Shown here: positions 8,476-16,661 of the stretch, piece by piece
How the letters are laid out: each line of letters begins with the position of its first letter
Numbering within the stretch: position 1 is the stretch's first letter
Source: Amycolatopsis saalfeldensis
GTDB lineage: Bacteria > Actinomycetota > Actinomycetes > Mycobacteriales > Pseudonocardiaceae
Direction of reading: 5' to 3'
DNA: 64,000 nucleotides
NCBI RefSeq assembly: GCF_900110575.1
Contig: NZ_FOEF01000009.1
Coordinates: 124,001 to 188,000, forward strand
Position numbers and translations under genes: made by a program
Notes under the pieces: model-generated
Database searches by the model: none
What the model was told of the DNA's origin: nothing
The model's input: only the letters and a program-made list of their open reading frames with translations

Positions 8476-8500
8476 ATAGTTAGGAAACTTTCCTATCTAT
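8476..8500. promoter_or_regulatory. 25-bp palindrome, probable regulator binding site without a clear target gene
   Basis: ATAGTTAGGAAA and TTTCCTATCTAT flank a central C, with 11 of 12 positions pairing. It is AT-rich in very GC-rich surroundings, as operators are. No gene starts close by on either side: to the right only a non-coding stretch and a terminator follow, and to the left lies the structured region. Confidence 0.5.
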
Positions 8501-8588
8501 GGGTGAGATCACACCATCTCCGGCCGGGCGATGTCAATACCGAACCGCGTCCGCGGGTTCCCGGGCCCGGAAACCCGGGAAACCACAA

Positions 8589-8616
8589 GGGCCGGGTCCC
8601 CTCAGGAACCCGGCCC
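8589..8616 (-). terminator. Hairpin downstream of the PPOX gene
   Basis: GGGCCGGGT and ACCCGGCCC form a perfect 9-bp stem 20 bases after the stop of the minus-strand PPOX gene. There is no long T run, so termination strength is uncertain. Confidence 0.6.
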
Positions 8617-8635
8617 GTTCACCCCGCGAACTACC

Positions 8636-9073
8636 TCACCCGGCGATGTCGGCCCGCGCGATCACCTTCGTGATCCTCGCCCGGACGAGGGATTCCTCCG
8701 GCACCGCGTTGCGCCGGCCGTACTCCGCGGCCCGCTCGGCCCCCATGTACCGCTCACCGAGGCGGGTGGCCCAGTCCAGCATCTCGTCGAAATCGTGGGT
8801 CAGCCGCGCCTCGGCGGTGAACTGGACGTACGAATACGGCGGCTGCTGGTCGTCCACGACCAGCGAGATCCGCCCGTCACGGCGGATGGCCTTGCCCTTG
8901 AGGGTGTCGGTGCCCGTGGTGAACACGATTTCGTCCCCGGCAGGCGTCTCGTCCAGCAGGAACCACACCGGCGTCACGATCGGGGCGCCGTTCGCGCGCA
9001 CCAGCCCCAGCTGGCCGGTCCGGGTGCCGGAACTCGCGAACTGCCACCATTCGTCCTTGATCATCTCCCGCAT
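8636..9073 (-). CDS. PPOX-fold F420/FMN-dependent oxidoreductase
   Basis: A 145-residue split-barrel flavoprotein-like protein of the pyridoxamine-phosphate-oxidase superfamily. Visible features are G-Q-L-G-L-V-R-A-N-G-A-P-I-V-T-P-V-W-F, the substrate-strand V-F-T-T-G and the K-G-K-A-I-R-R-D-G-R-I-S-L-V-V helix-strand that binds the cofactor phosphate. Small actinobacterial members often use F420. Which cofactor is used here cannot be told from sequence. It starts with ATG at 9073, is monocistronic and ends at a hairpin. It diverges from the SMC operon with 62 bases between starts. Confidence 0.8.
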   Translation of the reverse strand: MREMIKDEWWQFASSGTRTGQLGLVRANGAPIVTPVWFLLDETPAGDEIVFTTGTDTLKGKAIRRDGRISLVVDDQQPPYSYVQFTAEARLTHDFDEMLDWATRLGERYMGAERAAEYGRRNAVPEESLVRARITKVIARADIAG

Positions 9074-9121
9074 GGGGTGGACGTTAGCCCGTCACCCGTG
9101 CGGGCGCAGGAGGGGGCCGAC

Positions 9122-9127
9122 TAGCCT
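9122..9127 (+). promoter_or_regulatory. -10 hexamer of the SMC operon
   Basis: TAGCCT lies 8 bases before the GTG at 9136. No ribosome site is present, which suits a leaderless first gene. An in-frame ATG at 9151 is an alternative start. Confidence 0.4.
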
Positions 9128-9135
9128 GGCCTGCT

Positions 9136-10620
9136 GTGCGAGACGACGAGATGGGCGCCGCGGGCCTGGCCGACGAAGGGCTGACCCGCCGGTTGAAGGC
9201 GCTCGCCTGCACCGCGCCGCTGCACGACCTGGACGCGCGCAAGGCGAAGCTGGACTGGGCCGACGCCACGGTCTACCAGATGGCCGAGATCGCGCTGCAC
9301 ACGATCGACCAGGTCACCATCGCGATGGACTTCGACACCGGCGCGGGCCACGACCAGGTGATCGACCGGCTGCTGCCGTTCATCGCGCAGCAGGCCCGGT
9401 CGCGGACGCCGGACGAGCACGTGCGCGTGGCGAAGTGGGTGCTGGACAACCTGATCAACGTCGGCACCACCGACCGCGGCTTCCGGCGCGTCTACGGCTC
9501 CATGGGCCCCGGCGGCTACCAGCGCCGCCAGTTCGACTTCAAGCTGCTGGTCGAGCTGGCCGCCCCGGACGGCGAGGTCTACCTGCGCGCCACCGACGAG
9601 GCGATCAACGTGCTGGTCGGCGCGCTGGACACCGACGTCGAGTCGGCGCAGATCGCGGCCGAGGTGAAGCTGGAGAACCTGATCAACCGCGGCCGGCTGG
9701 CCGACGCCAAGCTCGCCGCCGAGCAGGCGCGCTACCGCACCGTGCAGTACGGCGAGACGTTGCGCGCCAAGCTCGACGCCACCCGCCGCGACGTGCGCGC
9801 CGTGGACTGGGAGCGCGAGGTGCCGGACCTGATCGACTCCGCGCTGGGCCACATCGAGTCCCGCTTCCGGTCGGAGAACGCGATCCTCAAGAACATCACC
9901 ACCGCGCGGGACGAGTCCGAGGACGTCGACCACAAGCGCCGCGCGGCCGAGCTGGTCGACATCGTCGCGGACTGCATCCGGCGGCACACCCGGCTGCAGT
10001 CGCGGCTGGCCGACGCGGGCGCGGTGTTCCGCGCCGAGCAGGACCGCCAGCAGTTCTCCGGCCCGCCGCAGCGCGCCACCATCGACCTGTTCGGCCAGCT
10101 GCTGGTGCCGACGCTGGGGCTGCCGCTGGCCGACGCCGTCGCGCCCGCCGAGCACTTCTTCCACGCCGTCGCCGGGATCGCCCCGCCGGTGGTGCCGTCG
10201 CTGTCCTCGCTCGTGTCGATGCTGCTGCGGCCCGTGCCGGAGCGCGACCAGCTGGTGGGCGAGGTGCCCGAGCCGGAGCTGATGCCCGCCGACGTCACCG
10301 ACCGCTTCGGCGACGACGTCTGGCGCCTCGCCGACGACCTGCTGGACCTGCCCGAGGTGCCGCGCCGGCTGTCCGGCCTGCTGGAGGACGCGCGCCGGAC
10401 GAAGCAGCCGGGGCTGCCCGCGCTGGTCGCGCTGCGCGCCCTGCACGCCTACAGTCCCGAGGTCGGCGCCGCGCGCCGGCAGGGGGAACGCCAGGTGCTG
10501 CTGGCCGTCGACGACGGGACCCTGCTCGACGACCCGGGCTTCGGCGGCGCGGACCTGCTGCTGTCCACCGCCGGGGTCGAGCGAGCCGATGAGACCGACG
10601 AGACCGAGGAGGTCGCCTGA
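9136..10620 (+). CDS. MukF/MksF/JetA-like kleisin subunit of an SMC complex
   Basis: I do not recognise a named family with certainty. The 494-residue, mostly helical protein is first in a three-gene operon ending in an SMC-like ATPase. Its size and position match the MukF/MksF/JetA kleisins. A characteristic stretch near residues 155-200 (A-T-D-E-A-I-N-V-L-V-G-A-L-D, then E-N-L-I-N-R-G-R-L-A-D-A) resembles the linker helices of that group. A long helical part follows at about 200-300. In such complexes the kleisin bridges the SMC heads and carries the small winged-helix subunit. The gene is separated from the next by one base, implying coupled translation. Base composition matches the neighbours. 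Confidence 0.6.
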   Translation: MRDDEMGAAGLADEGLTRRLKALACTAPLHDLDARKAKLDWADATVYQMAEIALHTIDQVTIAMDFDTGAGHDQVIDRLLPFIAQQARSRTPDEHVRVAKWVLDNLINVGTTDRGFRRVYGSMGPGGYQRRQFDFKLLVELAAPDGEVYLRATDEAINVLVGALDTDVESAQIAAEVKLENLINRGRLADAKLAAEQARYRTVQYGETLRAKLDATRRDVRAVDWEREVPDLIDSALGHIESRFRSENAILKNITTARDESEDVDHKRRAAELVDIVADCIRRHTRLQSRLADAGAVFRAEQDRQQFSGPPQRATIDLFGQLLVPTLGLPLADAVAPAEHFFHAVAGIAPPVVPSLSSLVSMLLRPVPERDQLVGEVPEPELMPADVTDRFGDDVWRLADDLLDLPEVPRRLSGLLEDARRTKQPGLPALVALRALHAYSPEVGAARRQGERQVLLAVDDGTLLDDPGFGGADLLLSTAGVERADETDETEEVA

Positions 10621-10621
10621 G

Positions 10622-11425
10622 ATGGCCGTGACCCACACGAGCGTCGACGCCGAGGCCGCGGCCCGGCTGGTGGCGTTCGGCATGCGGCCGAAGCAGCTGC
10701 CGGCCCGCGATGTCGTGTACGGCGAGCTGGTCCGCCGCTACGCCGAGGACAACGCGTTCAAGGCGCTCACGCACGCCGTCGCGTCCGGCCTCGGGTTGAT
10801 GGTGCTGGAGGTCAACCAGCAGGCGGGCGCGGTGCTCGCGGCCACCGACGAGTCGATCTTCGAGATCAAGATGGACAGCTACGCGCGGCAGAGCAAGATC
10901 CGCGAGCGCCGCGAGACCGAGAAGGTGCTGCACGGGCTGATCCACCTGGCCACCGCGGCCCTGGGCTACCCGCGCCCGGACGACCTGGCCAACGACACCT
11001 ACATCGGCCGCGTCAGCGTGGAACTGGTGGACGCGATGGTCCGCGAGGCCGCGCGCATCCTCGACGAGCGCGCGCAGCAGGCCGAGGCCAACAACGACCC
11101 GCTGGCCGACGCGCCGGAGCTGGAGCAGGCCTGGCGCGCGTACGCCCGGCGCCCGGCCGCCGCGGCCACCAAGGACGGCCGGATGGCCGCCGACACCACC
11201 CGGGGCATGGTCGCGCGCGCCCTGCGGTTCCTCGCCGACCAGGGCTTCCTGGTGCCGGTGAGCGACGAGCAGGGCGGCACCTACCGCACCACCGGCCGTT
11301 ATCAGATCCAGGTGCGCGAGCTGGCCGCCGACGCGGCGTTCGACGACCTGCTGGCACTCGACGTCGTCGCGGTCGCGGGTGCCGGGGGCACGCTGCGCGC
11401 GGCCACCACGGACACGCTGCAGTAA
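10622..11425 (+). CDS. MukE/JetB-like winged-helix subunit of an SMC complex
   Basis: The 267-residue product sits between the kleisin-like and SMC-like genes, where MukE, MksE and JetB are encoded in related systems. The N-terminal half is helical. Residues from about 190 onward (T-T-R-G-M-V-A-R-A-L-R-F-L, then Q-G-G-T-Y-R-T-T-G-R-Y-Q-I-Q-V) read as a winged-helix domain with a beta wing. It would bind the kleisin and modulate DNA access. The ATG start follows the upstream TGA after a single base. The assignment rests on gene order and fold impression, not on a recognised family motif. Confidence 0.55.
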   Translation: MAVTHTSVDAEAAARLVAFGMRPKQLPARDVVYGELVRRYAEDNAFKALTHAVASGLGLMVLEVNQQAGAVLAATDESIFEIKMDSYARQSKIRERRETEKVLHGLIHLATAALGYPRPDDLANDTYIGRVSVELVDAMVREAARILDERAQQAEANNDPLADAPELEQAWRAYARRPAAAATKDGRMAADTTRGMVARALRFLADQGFLVPVSDEQGGTYRTTGRYQIQVRELAADAAFDDLLALDVVAVAGAGGTLRAATTDTLQ

Positions 11426-11437
11426 GAGGGGACTTCG

Positions 11438-14400
11438 ATGTACGAGCTTTCGCGGGTCCGCCTGCACTCGGTGGGCCCCGCGGGCGCCCGCTACCAGGAC
11501 GTGGTGCTGGACTTCAGCGGCGTCGGCGCCACCATCACCGCGCCCAAGCAGGACGCGCTGTTCAGCGCCGGGATCCACGCCGGGGGGCCGGTGCGCCGCC
11601 CCTCGCCCGCCAGCGTGCTGTTCCTGGAGAACGGCGGCGGCAAGTCGGTGCTGATCAAGCTGATCTTCTCGGTGATGCTGCCGGGCCGCCGCCAGGTGGT
11701 CGGCACCACGAGCACCAAGGTGCTGGAGAAGTTCGTGGCGGCCAAGGACGTCTCGCACGTGGCGCTGGAGTGGCTGCACGTGGAGACCGGCCAGCGGGTG
11801 ATCACCGGCAAGGTCTCGGAGTGGCGCGGGCACGTGACGTCCGCGGACTCGGAGAACCTGGTCGATTCCTGGTACTGCTTCCGCCCGACGCCCGCGCTGG
11901 GGCTCGATTCCCTGCCGCTGACGGAGGAGTCGCGGCTGCTCACGATGTCCGGCTTCCACGACCGGATCGCCGCCTCGGCGCTGGCCGAGCCGGAGCTGGA
12001 GCTGTTCTGGACGCGGCGCCACCACGAGTGGACCGGCCGGCTCGACGGCCTCGGCCTGGACACCGAGCTGTTCCGCTACCAGCGCGCGATGAACGCCGGC
12101 GAGGGCGAGGCGGCGGACGCGTTCCAGTTCTCCACCGACGAGGCCTTCGTCGAGTTCCTGCTGCGCGCGGTGCTCTCGGAGGAGGAGCCGAAGGACCTCG
12201 CGCAGGTCGTTTCCACCTACTCGCACAACCTGGCCCAGCGCGGGGACCTGTTGGCGGAGAAGGACTTCGTGTCCGGTGCGCTCGAGCTCCTCGGCCCGCT
12301 GGCCGAGGAGGAGGGCGTCGCCGCCGCGTCCCGCCGGATCGCCGCGGTCGCGCGCGCCGACCTGCGGGAGCTGGCCGGGCGGATCCACGCGCGCAACGAG
12401 CTGGAGAACGCGCGGCTGGACGGCCTGGACGACCACGTCGAAGAGGTGAAGACGGCGGAGAAGCTCGCGGAGGGCGACCACCGCCGGCTCGCCGCGGGCG
12501 TCACCGAGCTGCGCCGCCTGGTCGCGGTGCTGCGCCTCGACGAGGCCCAGGCCGCCCGCAAGCGCGTGGACGCGGAGCTGGCCGAGGCCAAGACCGAGGC
12601 CGAGGCGTGGCGCGAGACCGCCACTGTGCTGAACCAGCTGAACGCCGGCCGCAAGGCGAAAGACCTGCGTGAGCTGGTCGGCAACCGCGAGGAGAAGGCC
12701 AAGCCCGCGCTCGAAGCCCGCAACGCGGCGGCGTCGGCGCTCGGCCGGGGCCTCCTCGCGCTGGCCCGAGACGCACAGCGTCAGGCTGACAAGGCCGAGG
12801 CCCACGCCGGCGCGTTGCGAGCGGAAGCGGAGAAGGCGCAGGCCGACCGGGACGAGGCCGCGAACCTGGCCGCCGGGCGCCGCGCCGAGGCGCGCGGGCT
12901 GTCCGCCCGGATCGCCGAGCTGCGCGAGGAGATCTCCGGATCCGTCCGAAGTGGACTGCTGAGTGCGGGCACGGACGTCGCCGAGGCCGCCCGCGCGGCT
13001 CGGACGGCGGCCGAGGGCACCGCCGCCGAGTTCACCCGGCGTGAGCAGGAGCTGGAGCGCGTCGGCGAGGATCTCCAAGCGGCGCAACGGGCCGTGAACG
13101 AGGCCCACCAGCTCTCCGGGTCCACACAGGACCGTCAGGTGCGGGCCATCGAAGACCTCGACCGGGCGCACCGGCGCACCGACGCGCTCGCCGCGGAGCC
13201 CCGCCTGGTCGAGCTGCTCGGCGCCGACGACGTGAGCCCGGAGAGCGACCTTCCCGTTCTGCTGCAACGGCTTCGCGAGGCGAGCGCGACCGTCGAGCGG
13301 GAGCAGACCGAGCTGCGGATGGCGGAGTCCGCCGACGAGCGCGCTCTGTCGGCGCTCGGCTCGGGCGGGCTGCTGCCGCCGCCGCAGGACGTGCAGGCCG
13401 CCCTCGACGCGCTGGAGCAGGCCGGGATCACGGCGTGGTCCGGCTGGCGCTATCTGTCCAAACTGGATGCCGTCCGCCGGGACGAGGTGCTGGAGCGGCT
13501 GCCGCAGCTGGTCGCCGGGGTGCTGCTGAACGACGTCGCGCAGGTGCCGCGGGCGCGCGAGGTGCTGGCGAACAGCCGGCTCCTGCCCAGCGCGGTCATC
13601 GCGGTGGGCACGACCGACGCGTTCCAGGCCGACGACGGGGCGCCGTCCGCCGGCGTGGAGTTTCTCGTGCCGCCGAACCCGGCTATGTACGACGAGGAAG
13701 CGGCCGACACCGAGCGTGAAGCCGTCGCCCAGCGCAACACCGAACGGCAGCGGCGCCTGGAGCGGCTGGCCGAGTCGCTGTCCGCCGACGGCGCGCTGAC
13801 GTGGAAGCTCACCACCTGGCGGGAGGACTACCCGCCGGGCGCGATCGCGACGCTGGCCGAGCAGGCCCAGACCGCCCGTACCGCAAGGGAAACCGCGCAG
13901 ACGGCGCTCACCCAGGCGGAGACCGAGTTCGCGCGGCTGAGCGAGAAGGCGGGGGCGTTGCGCGAGCGCGTGCCGGCGTTGCGCGTTGCGCTGGCCGAGG
14001 CCGAGGACAAGGCGCGACGGCTCGCGGAGCTGTCGACGCGCGCGGTGCGTGTCGCCGAATGGACCGAGGAAGTCGAGCGCGCGGGCGAAATCGCGGAGCG
14101 CGCGGAGGCCAACGCCTCGGATGCGGCCGCGAAGGCCGCTCGGCTGCGTGAGCAGGCGGGGGAGGAGCAGCGGACCGCCGACGGGCATCGCCGCACCGCG
14201 ACCACCGCCCGGGCCGAGCTGGCGGAAGTGCCGGGCGCCGGAGAGCTGGGCGAGGACGCCGAAGCCCCGGCCGAACCGGTGGACGCGCTGAGGCGGACCT
14301 TCGCGTCGGCGTCCGAGGCCTACGCGAAGGTGGAGGTCGGCAGCGACCTGCGGGCCGAGCTGGACCAGGCCGAATCGGCCGAGGCCGCGGCGGGCTCCGC

Positions 14401-15901
14401 GCTGGAGTCGCTGGACGAGGCCGTGCGCCGTCGTTCGGCGGAGCTGCTGGAGACGCCGGACGGCTCCGACGCCTCGGCGCGCGCGGCGGCGCTGGCCCGG
14501 GCCCGGCGCATGGTCGACGCGGTGGAGGAGGAGCGCACCGAGGCGATCGGGCTGGTCTCCACGCGGCGGGCCGAGCTGGAGGTGCTGCCGCTGCAGAACG
14601 GCGTGTCCCCGGCCGACCGGCCGCGCGACATCGAGCACGGCCTGGAGCTGATCGACGCCGCTTCACTGGAAGTCTCGGCGGCGGCCCGGAAATGGGAGGA
14701 GCTGCAGGAACGGCGCGCGGCGGCGGAGGCGACGCTGGACTCGGCGAAGGCGTCGGCGTCCGGCTTCGCGCTTCTCGCGGAATCGCTCGCGCACCTGCAA
14801 CCCGAAACGGCTGAGGCGGCGTACGACGGCGACGTCGACACGGCGCGCGCGAAGCACACGCAGCTGAACGCCGTACTGAGTGAAGCGCAGGAAGCCGCCG
14901 ACACCGGCGACCGGCGCGTACGCGAGGCGGCTGACCAGCTGGCCCAGTACGCGACGGAGAAGCGCTTCGAGAAGCTGAGCACGCCCGTACGCCAGCAGGT
15001 GATCTCGGTGAAGCGCGACCAATTGCCGGTGCACGCGGCCGAGTGGGCCGAGGCGCTGCGGCCGCGGCTGCGCACCCTGACCGACGACCTCGCCCAGATC
15101 GACCGGCACCGCGGCGGCATCATCACGCGGCTGCAGGGCATGGTCGACGGGGCGTTGCGGACGTTGCGCTCGGCCCAGCGCGTCTCCCGGCTGCCGGACG
15201 GCCTCGGCGACTGGTCGGGCCAGGAGTTCCTGCGGATCCGGTTCACCGAGCTGGAGGAGAACGTGCTGGCGGAGAAGCTCGGCGAGGTCGTCGACGAGGC
15301 CGCGGCCGGCAAGACCGCCGACGGCCGCGACGTCAAGCGCGACGGGCTTTCCCTGGTGCTGCGCGGAGTCCAGGTGTCGGCGCCGAAGGGCTTCCGCGTC
15401 GACATGCTCAAGCCGGACTCCGTGCTGCGCACCGAACGCCAGCGCGTTTCGGAGATCCGCGACGTGTTCTCCGGAGGCCAGCAGCTGACCGCGGCGATCA
15501 TCCTGTACTGCACGCTCGCGGCGTTGCGCGCGAACAACCGCGGCAAGGCGCGCAACCGGCACTCCGGCGTGCTGTTCCTGGACAACCCGATCGGCCGCGC
15601 GTCGGCGGGTTATCTGCTGGAGCTGCAGCGCGCCGTCGCGGAGGCGCTGGGCGTCCAGCTGATCTACACGACGGGCCTGTTCGACGCCGGCGCGCTCGCG
15701 GAGTTCCCGCTGATCGTCCGGCTGCGCAACGACGCGGACCTGCGCGCGGGCCGCAAGTACCTGTCGGTCGACTCGACGATCCGCACCTCGCTCGACGACC
15801 TCGGCGAGCCCGACGGCGTCGCCCGCCTTTCGGCCACGCGGATGTTCACCCGCGGTGCGGCCGCTGCCGAGGAACCCGCGCAGGACGAACGGACGGCGTG
15901 A
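11438..15901 (+). CDS. SMC-like (MukB/JetC-type) coiled-coil ATPase
   Basis: A 1487-residue ABC-type ATPase with the SMC plan. The N-terminal head has Walker A E-N-G-G-G-K-S at 64-70. Long Glu/Ala/Arg-rich coiled coil spans about 320-590 and 730-1290, interrupted by a globular hinge-like segment near 600-730 (A-W-S-G-W-R-Y-L, V-P-P-N-P). The C-terminal head has signature V-F-S-G-G-Q-Q-L at about 1343-1350 and Walker B V-L-F-L-D-N-P near 1378-1384. The residue after the Walker B aspartate is Asn rather than the catalytic Glu usual in SMC and Rad50. The ATG has AGAGGGG 7-8 bases upstream. It is the last gene of the three-gene unit. No JetD/MksG topoisomerase-like nuclease follows. Confidence 0.85.
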   Translation: MYELSRVRLHSVGPAGARYQDVVLDFSGVGATITAPKQDALFSAGIHAGGPVRRPSPASVLFLENGGGKSVLIKLIFSVMLPGRRQVVGTTSTKVLEKFVAAKDVSHVALEWLHVETGQRVITGKVSEWRGHVTSADSENLVDSWYCFRPTPALGLDSLPLTEESRLLTMSGFHDRIAASALAEPELELFWTRRHHEWTGRLDGLGLDTELFRYQRAMNAGEGEAADAFQFSTDEAFVEFLLRAVLSEEEPKDLAQVVSTYSHNLAQRGDLLAEKDFVSGALELLGPLAEEEGVAAASRRIAAVARADLRELAGRIHARNELENARLDGLDDHVEEVKTAEKLAEGDHRRLAAGVTELRRLVAVLRLDEAQAARKRVDAELAEAKTEAEAWRETATVLNQLNAGRKAKDLRELVGNREEKAKPALEARNAAASALGRGLLALARDAQRQADKAEAHAGALRAEAEKAQADRDEAANLAAGRRAEARGLSARIAELREEISGSVRSGLLSAGTDVAEAARAARTAAEGTAAEFTRREQELERVGEDLQAAQRAVNEAHQLSGSTQDRQVRAIEDLDRAHRRTDALAAEPRLVELLGADDVSPESDLPVLLQRLREASATVEREQTELRMAESADERALSALGSGGLLPPPQDVQAALDALEQAGITAWSGWRYLSKLDAVRRDEVLERLPQLVAGVLLNDVAQVPRAREVLANSRLLPSAVIAVGTTDAFQADDGAPSAGVEFLVPPNPAMYDEEAADTEREAVAQRNTERQRRLERLAESLSADGALTWKLTTWREDYPPGAIATLAEQAQTARTARETAQTALTQAETEFARLSEKAGALRERVPALRVALAEAEDKARRLAELSTRAVRVAEWTEEVERAGEIAERAEANASDAAAKAARLREQAGEEQRTADGHRRTATTARAELAEVPGAGELGEDAEAPAEPVDALRRTFASASEAYAKVEVGSDLRAELDQAESAEAAAGSALESLDEAVRRRSAELLETPDGSDASARAAALARARRMVDAVEEERTEAIGLVSTRRAELEVLPLQNGVSPADRPRDIEHGLELIDAASLEVSAAARKWEELQERRAAAEATLDSAKASASGFALLAESLAHLQPETAEAAYDGDVDTARAKHTQLNAVLSEAQEAADTGDRRVREAADQLAQYATEKRFEKLSTPVRQQVISVKRDQLPVHAAEWAEALRPRLRTLTDDLAQIDRHRGGIITRLQGMVDGALRTLRSAQRVSRLPDGLGDWSGQEFLRIRFTELEENVLAEKLGEVVDEAAAGKTADGRDVKRDGLSLVLRGVQVSAPKGFRVDMLKPDSVLRTERQRVSEIRDVFSGGQQLTAAIILYCTLAALRANNRGKARNRHSGVLFLDNPIGRASAGYLLELQRAVAEALGVQLIYTTGLFDAGALAEFPLIVRLRNDADLRAGRKYLSVDSTIRTSLDDLGEPDGVARLSATRMFTRGAAAAEEPAQDERTA

Positions 15902-15903
15902 CG

Positions 15904-15936
15904 GGGGTGGCACAAGGTAGCACCGGGTGCCACCCC
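15904..15936. promoter_or_regulatory. 10-bp perfect inverted repeat before the toxin-antitoxin pair
   Basis: GGGGTGGCAC (15904-15913) and GTGCCACCCC (15927-15936) flank 13 bases, just after the SMC stop and before the antitoxin -10 box. It most likely binds the antitoxin for autoregulation. It could also act as a weak terminator for the SMC operon. Confidence 0.6.
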
Positions 15937-15941
15937 TGTCG

Positions 15942-15947
15942 TAGCAT
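15942..15947 (+). promoter_or_regulatory. -10 hexamer of the antitoxin gene (leaderless)
   Basis: TAGCAT ends 6 bases before the ATG at 15954, directly beside the inverted repeat. Confidence 0.5.
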
Positions 15948-15953
15948 GGCGCC

Positions 15954-16220
15954 ATGAGCCTCCACCACGAGATCACCCAGCGGGACCTGCGCAGCAGCTC
16001 CGGCGAGATCATGGACGCCGTCGAGCACGGCACCACGTTCGTGGTCACCCGCAGCGGGACGCCGATCGGAGAGCTCGTCCCGCTGCGCCGGCGCCAGGCC
16101 GTCACCCGCGCGCAGTTCGCCCGGGGATCCGAGCAGGCGCCCGCGGTCGATCTGGAGAGCTTCCGGGCCGAGGCCGACGCGAGCGTCGACGGTGGGGTGT
16201 CCGACCCGTATGAGCGGTGA
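15954..16220 (+). CDS. Phd/YefM-type antitoxin
   Basis: An 88-residue antitoxin with the N-terminal Phd/YefM DNA-binding fold: I-T-Q-R-D-L-R-S-S-S-G-E-I-M-D-A-V, followed by the strand pair F-V-V-T-R-S-G-T-P-I-G-E-L-V-P-L. The disordered C terminus would wrap the toxin. It overlaps the toxin gene by 11 bases, the usual tight arrangement. A perfect inverted repeat and a -10 box directly upstream suggest autorepression. It lies 52 bases behind the SMC gene. Confidence 0.9.
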   Translation: MSLHHEITQRDLRSSSGEIMDAVEHGTTFVVTRSGTPIGELVPLRRRQAVTRAQFARGSEQAPAVDLESFRAEADASVDGGVSDPYER

Positions 16221-16623
16221 GGTGCACGGGCTGCTGGACACGAACATCCTGATCCTGCGCCGCCGGATCGACCATGCCCAGCTGCCGGACGTGCTGTCGA
16301 TCAGCGCGGTGACTCTCGCCGAGCTTTCCGCGGGGCCGCACCACGCCGGCGCGCCGGCGGAACGGGCGCGCCGGGTCGTCCTCCTGCAGCAGATCGAGGC
16401 CGAGTTCGATCCGTTGCCGTTCGACACCGACGCCGCGCGGGTGTACGGCAGCCTGGTCGCCGGGGTGCTGGCCGCGGGCCGGACGCCGCGGCGGCGGATC
16501 GCCGACCTGATGATCGCCAGCACGGCCATCGCGTGGCGGCTTCCGTTGTACACCACCAATCCCCAGGATTTCGCCGGGCTGGACTCGCTACTTCACCTGG
16601 TGCCCGTCGATCGCCCGGCCTGA
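16210..16623 (+). CDS. PIN-domain (VapC-type) ribonuclease toxin
   Basis: A 137-residue PIN nuclease. The acidic residues of the metal site are visible: L-L-D-T-N-I near the N terminus, L-A-E-L-S-A-G, I-A-D-L-M-I-A and the final T-N-P-Q-D-F. VapC toxins cleave tRNA or rRNA when the antitoxin is degraded. The target here is unknown. The ATG at 16210 overlaps the antitoxin end. A GTG at 16192 in frame is possible but would enlarge the overlap. Confidence 0.9.
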   Translation: MSGEVHGLLDTNILILRRRIDHAQLPDVLSISAVTLAELSAGPHHAGAPAERARRVVLLQQIEAEFDPLPFDTDAARVYGSLVAGVLAAGRTPRRRIADLMIASTAIAWRLPLYTTNPQDFAGLDSLLHLVPVDRPA

Positions 16624-16661
16624 CCGGGAACAACGGCGGGGCGGGCGGGGTTGCCTGCGGC

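Larger units (their letters stand above)
7996..8635. other. 640-base gene-free region with strong secondary structure
   Basis: No convincing reading frame on either strand. Short open frames here have arginine/proline-rich composition typical of shadow frames in GC-rich DNA. It holds three strong hairpins (8032-8072, 8157-8186, 8222-8264), a small hairpin at 8102-8116, a 25-bp palindrome at 8476-8500, a GC-rich palindrome near 8558-8585 and a terminator at 8589-8616. A structured non-coding RNA or a relic of a lost gene are both possible. Confidence 0.5.

Noticed and set aside
8499..10592. Open frame running from the 8.5-kb palindrome into the kleisin-like gene
   Set aside because: It reads through a terminator hairpin and turns into arginine/proline-rich text out of frame with the convincing protein.
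10295..14638. Very long minus-strand open frame (1447 codons) opposite the SMC gene
   Set aside because: The translation is dominated by Arg, Gly, His, Leu and Ala with no motif. It is the antisense shadow of a GC-rich coding strand whose plus-strand product has Walker A, signature and Walker B motifs.
16210..16623. PIN protein as a true JetD replacement
   Set aside because: It overlaps a Phd-type antitoxin and has its own promoter elements, so an ordinary toxin-antitoxin pair explains it. The link to the SMC operon is kept only as a question.
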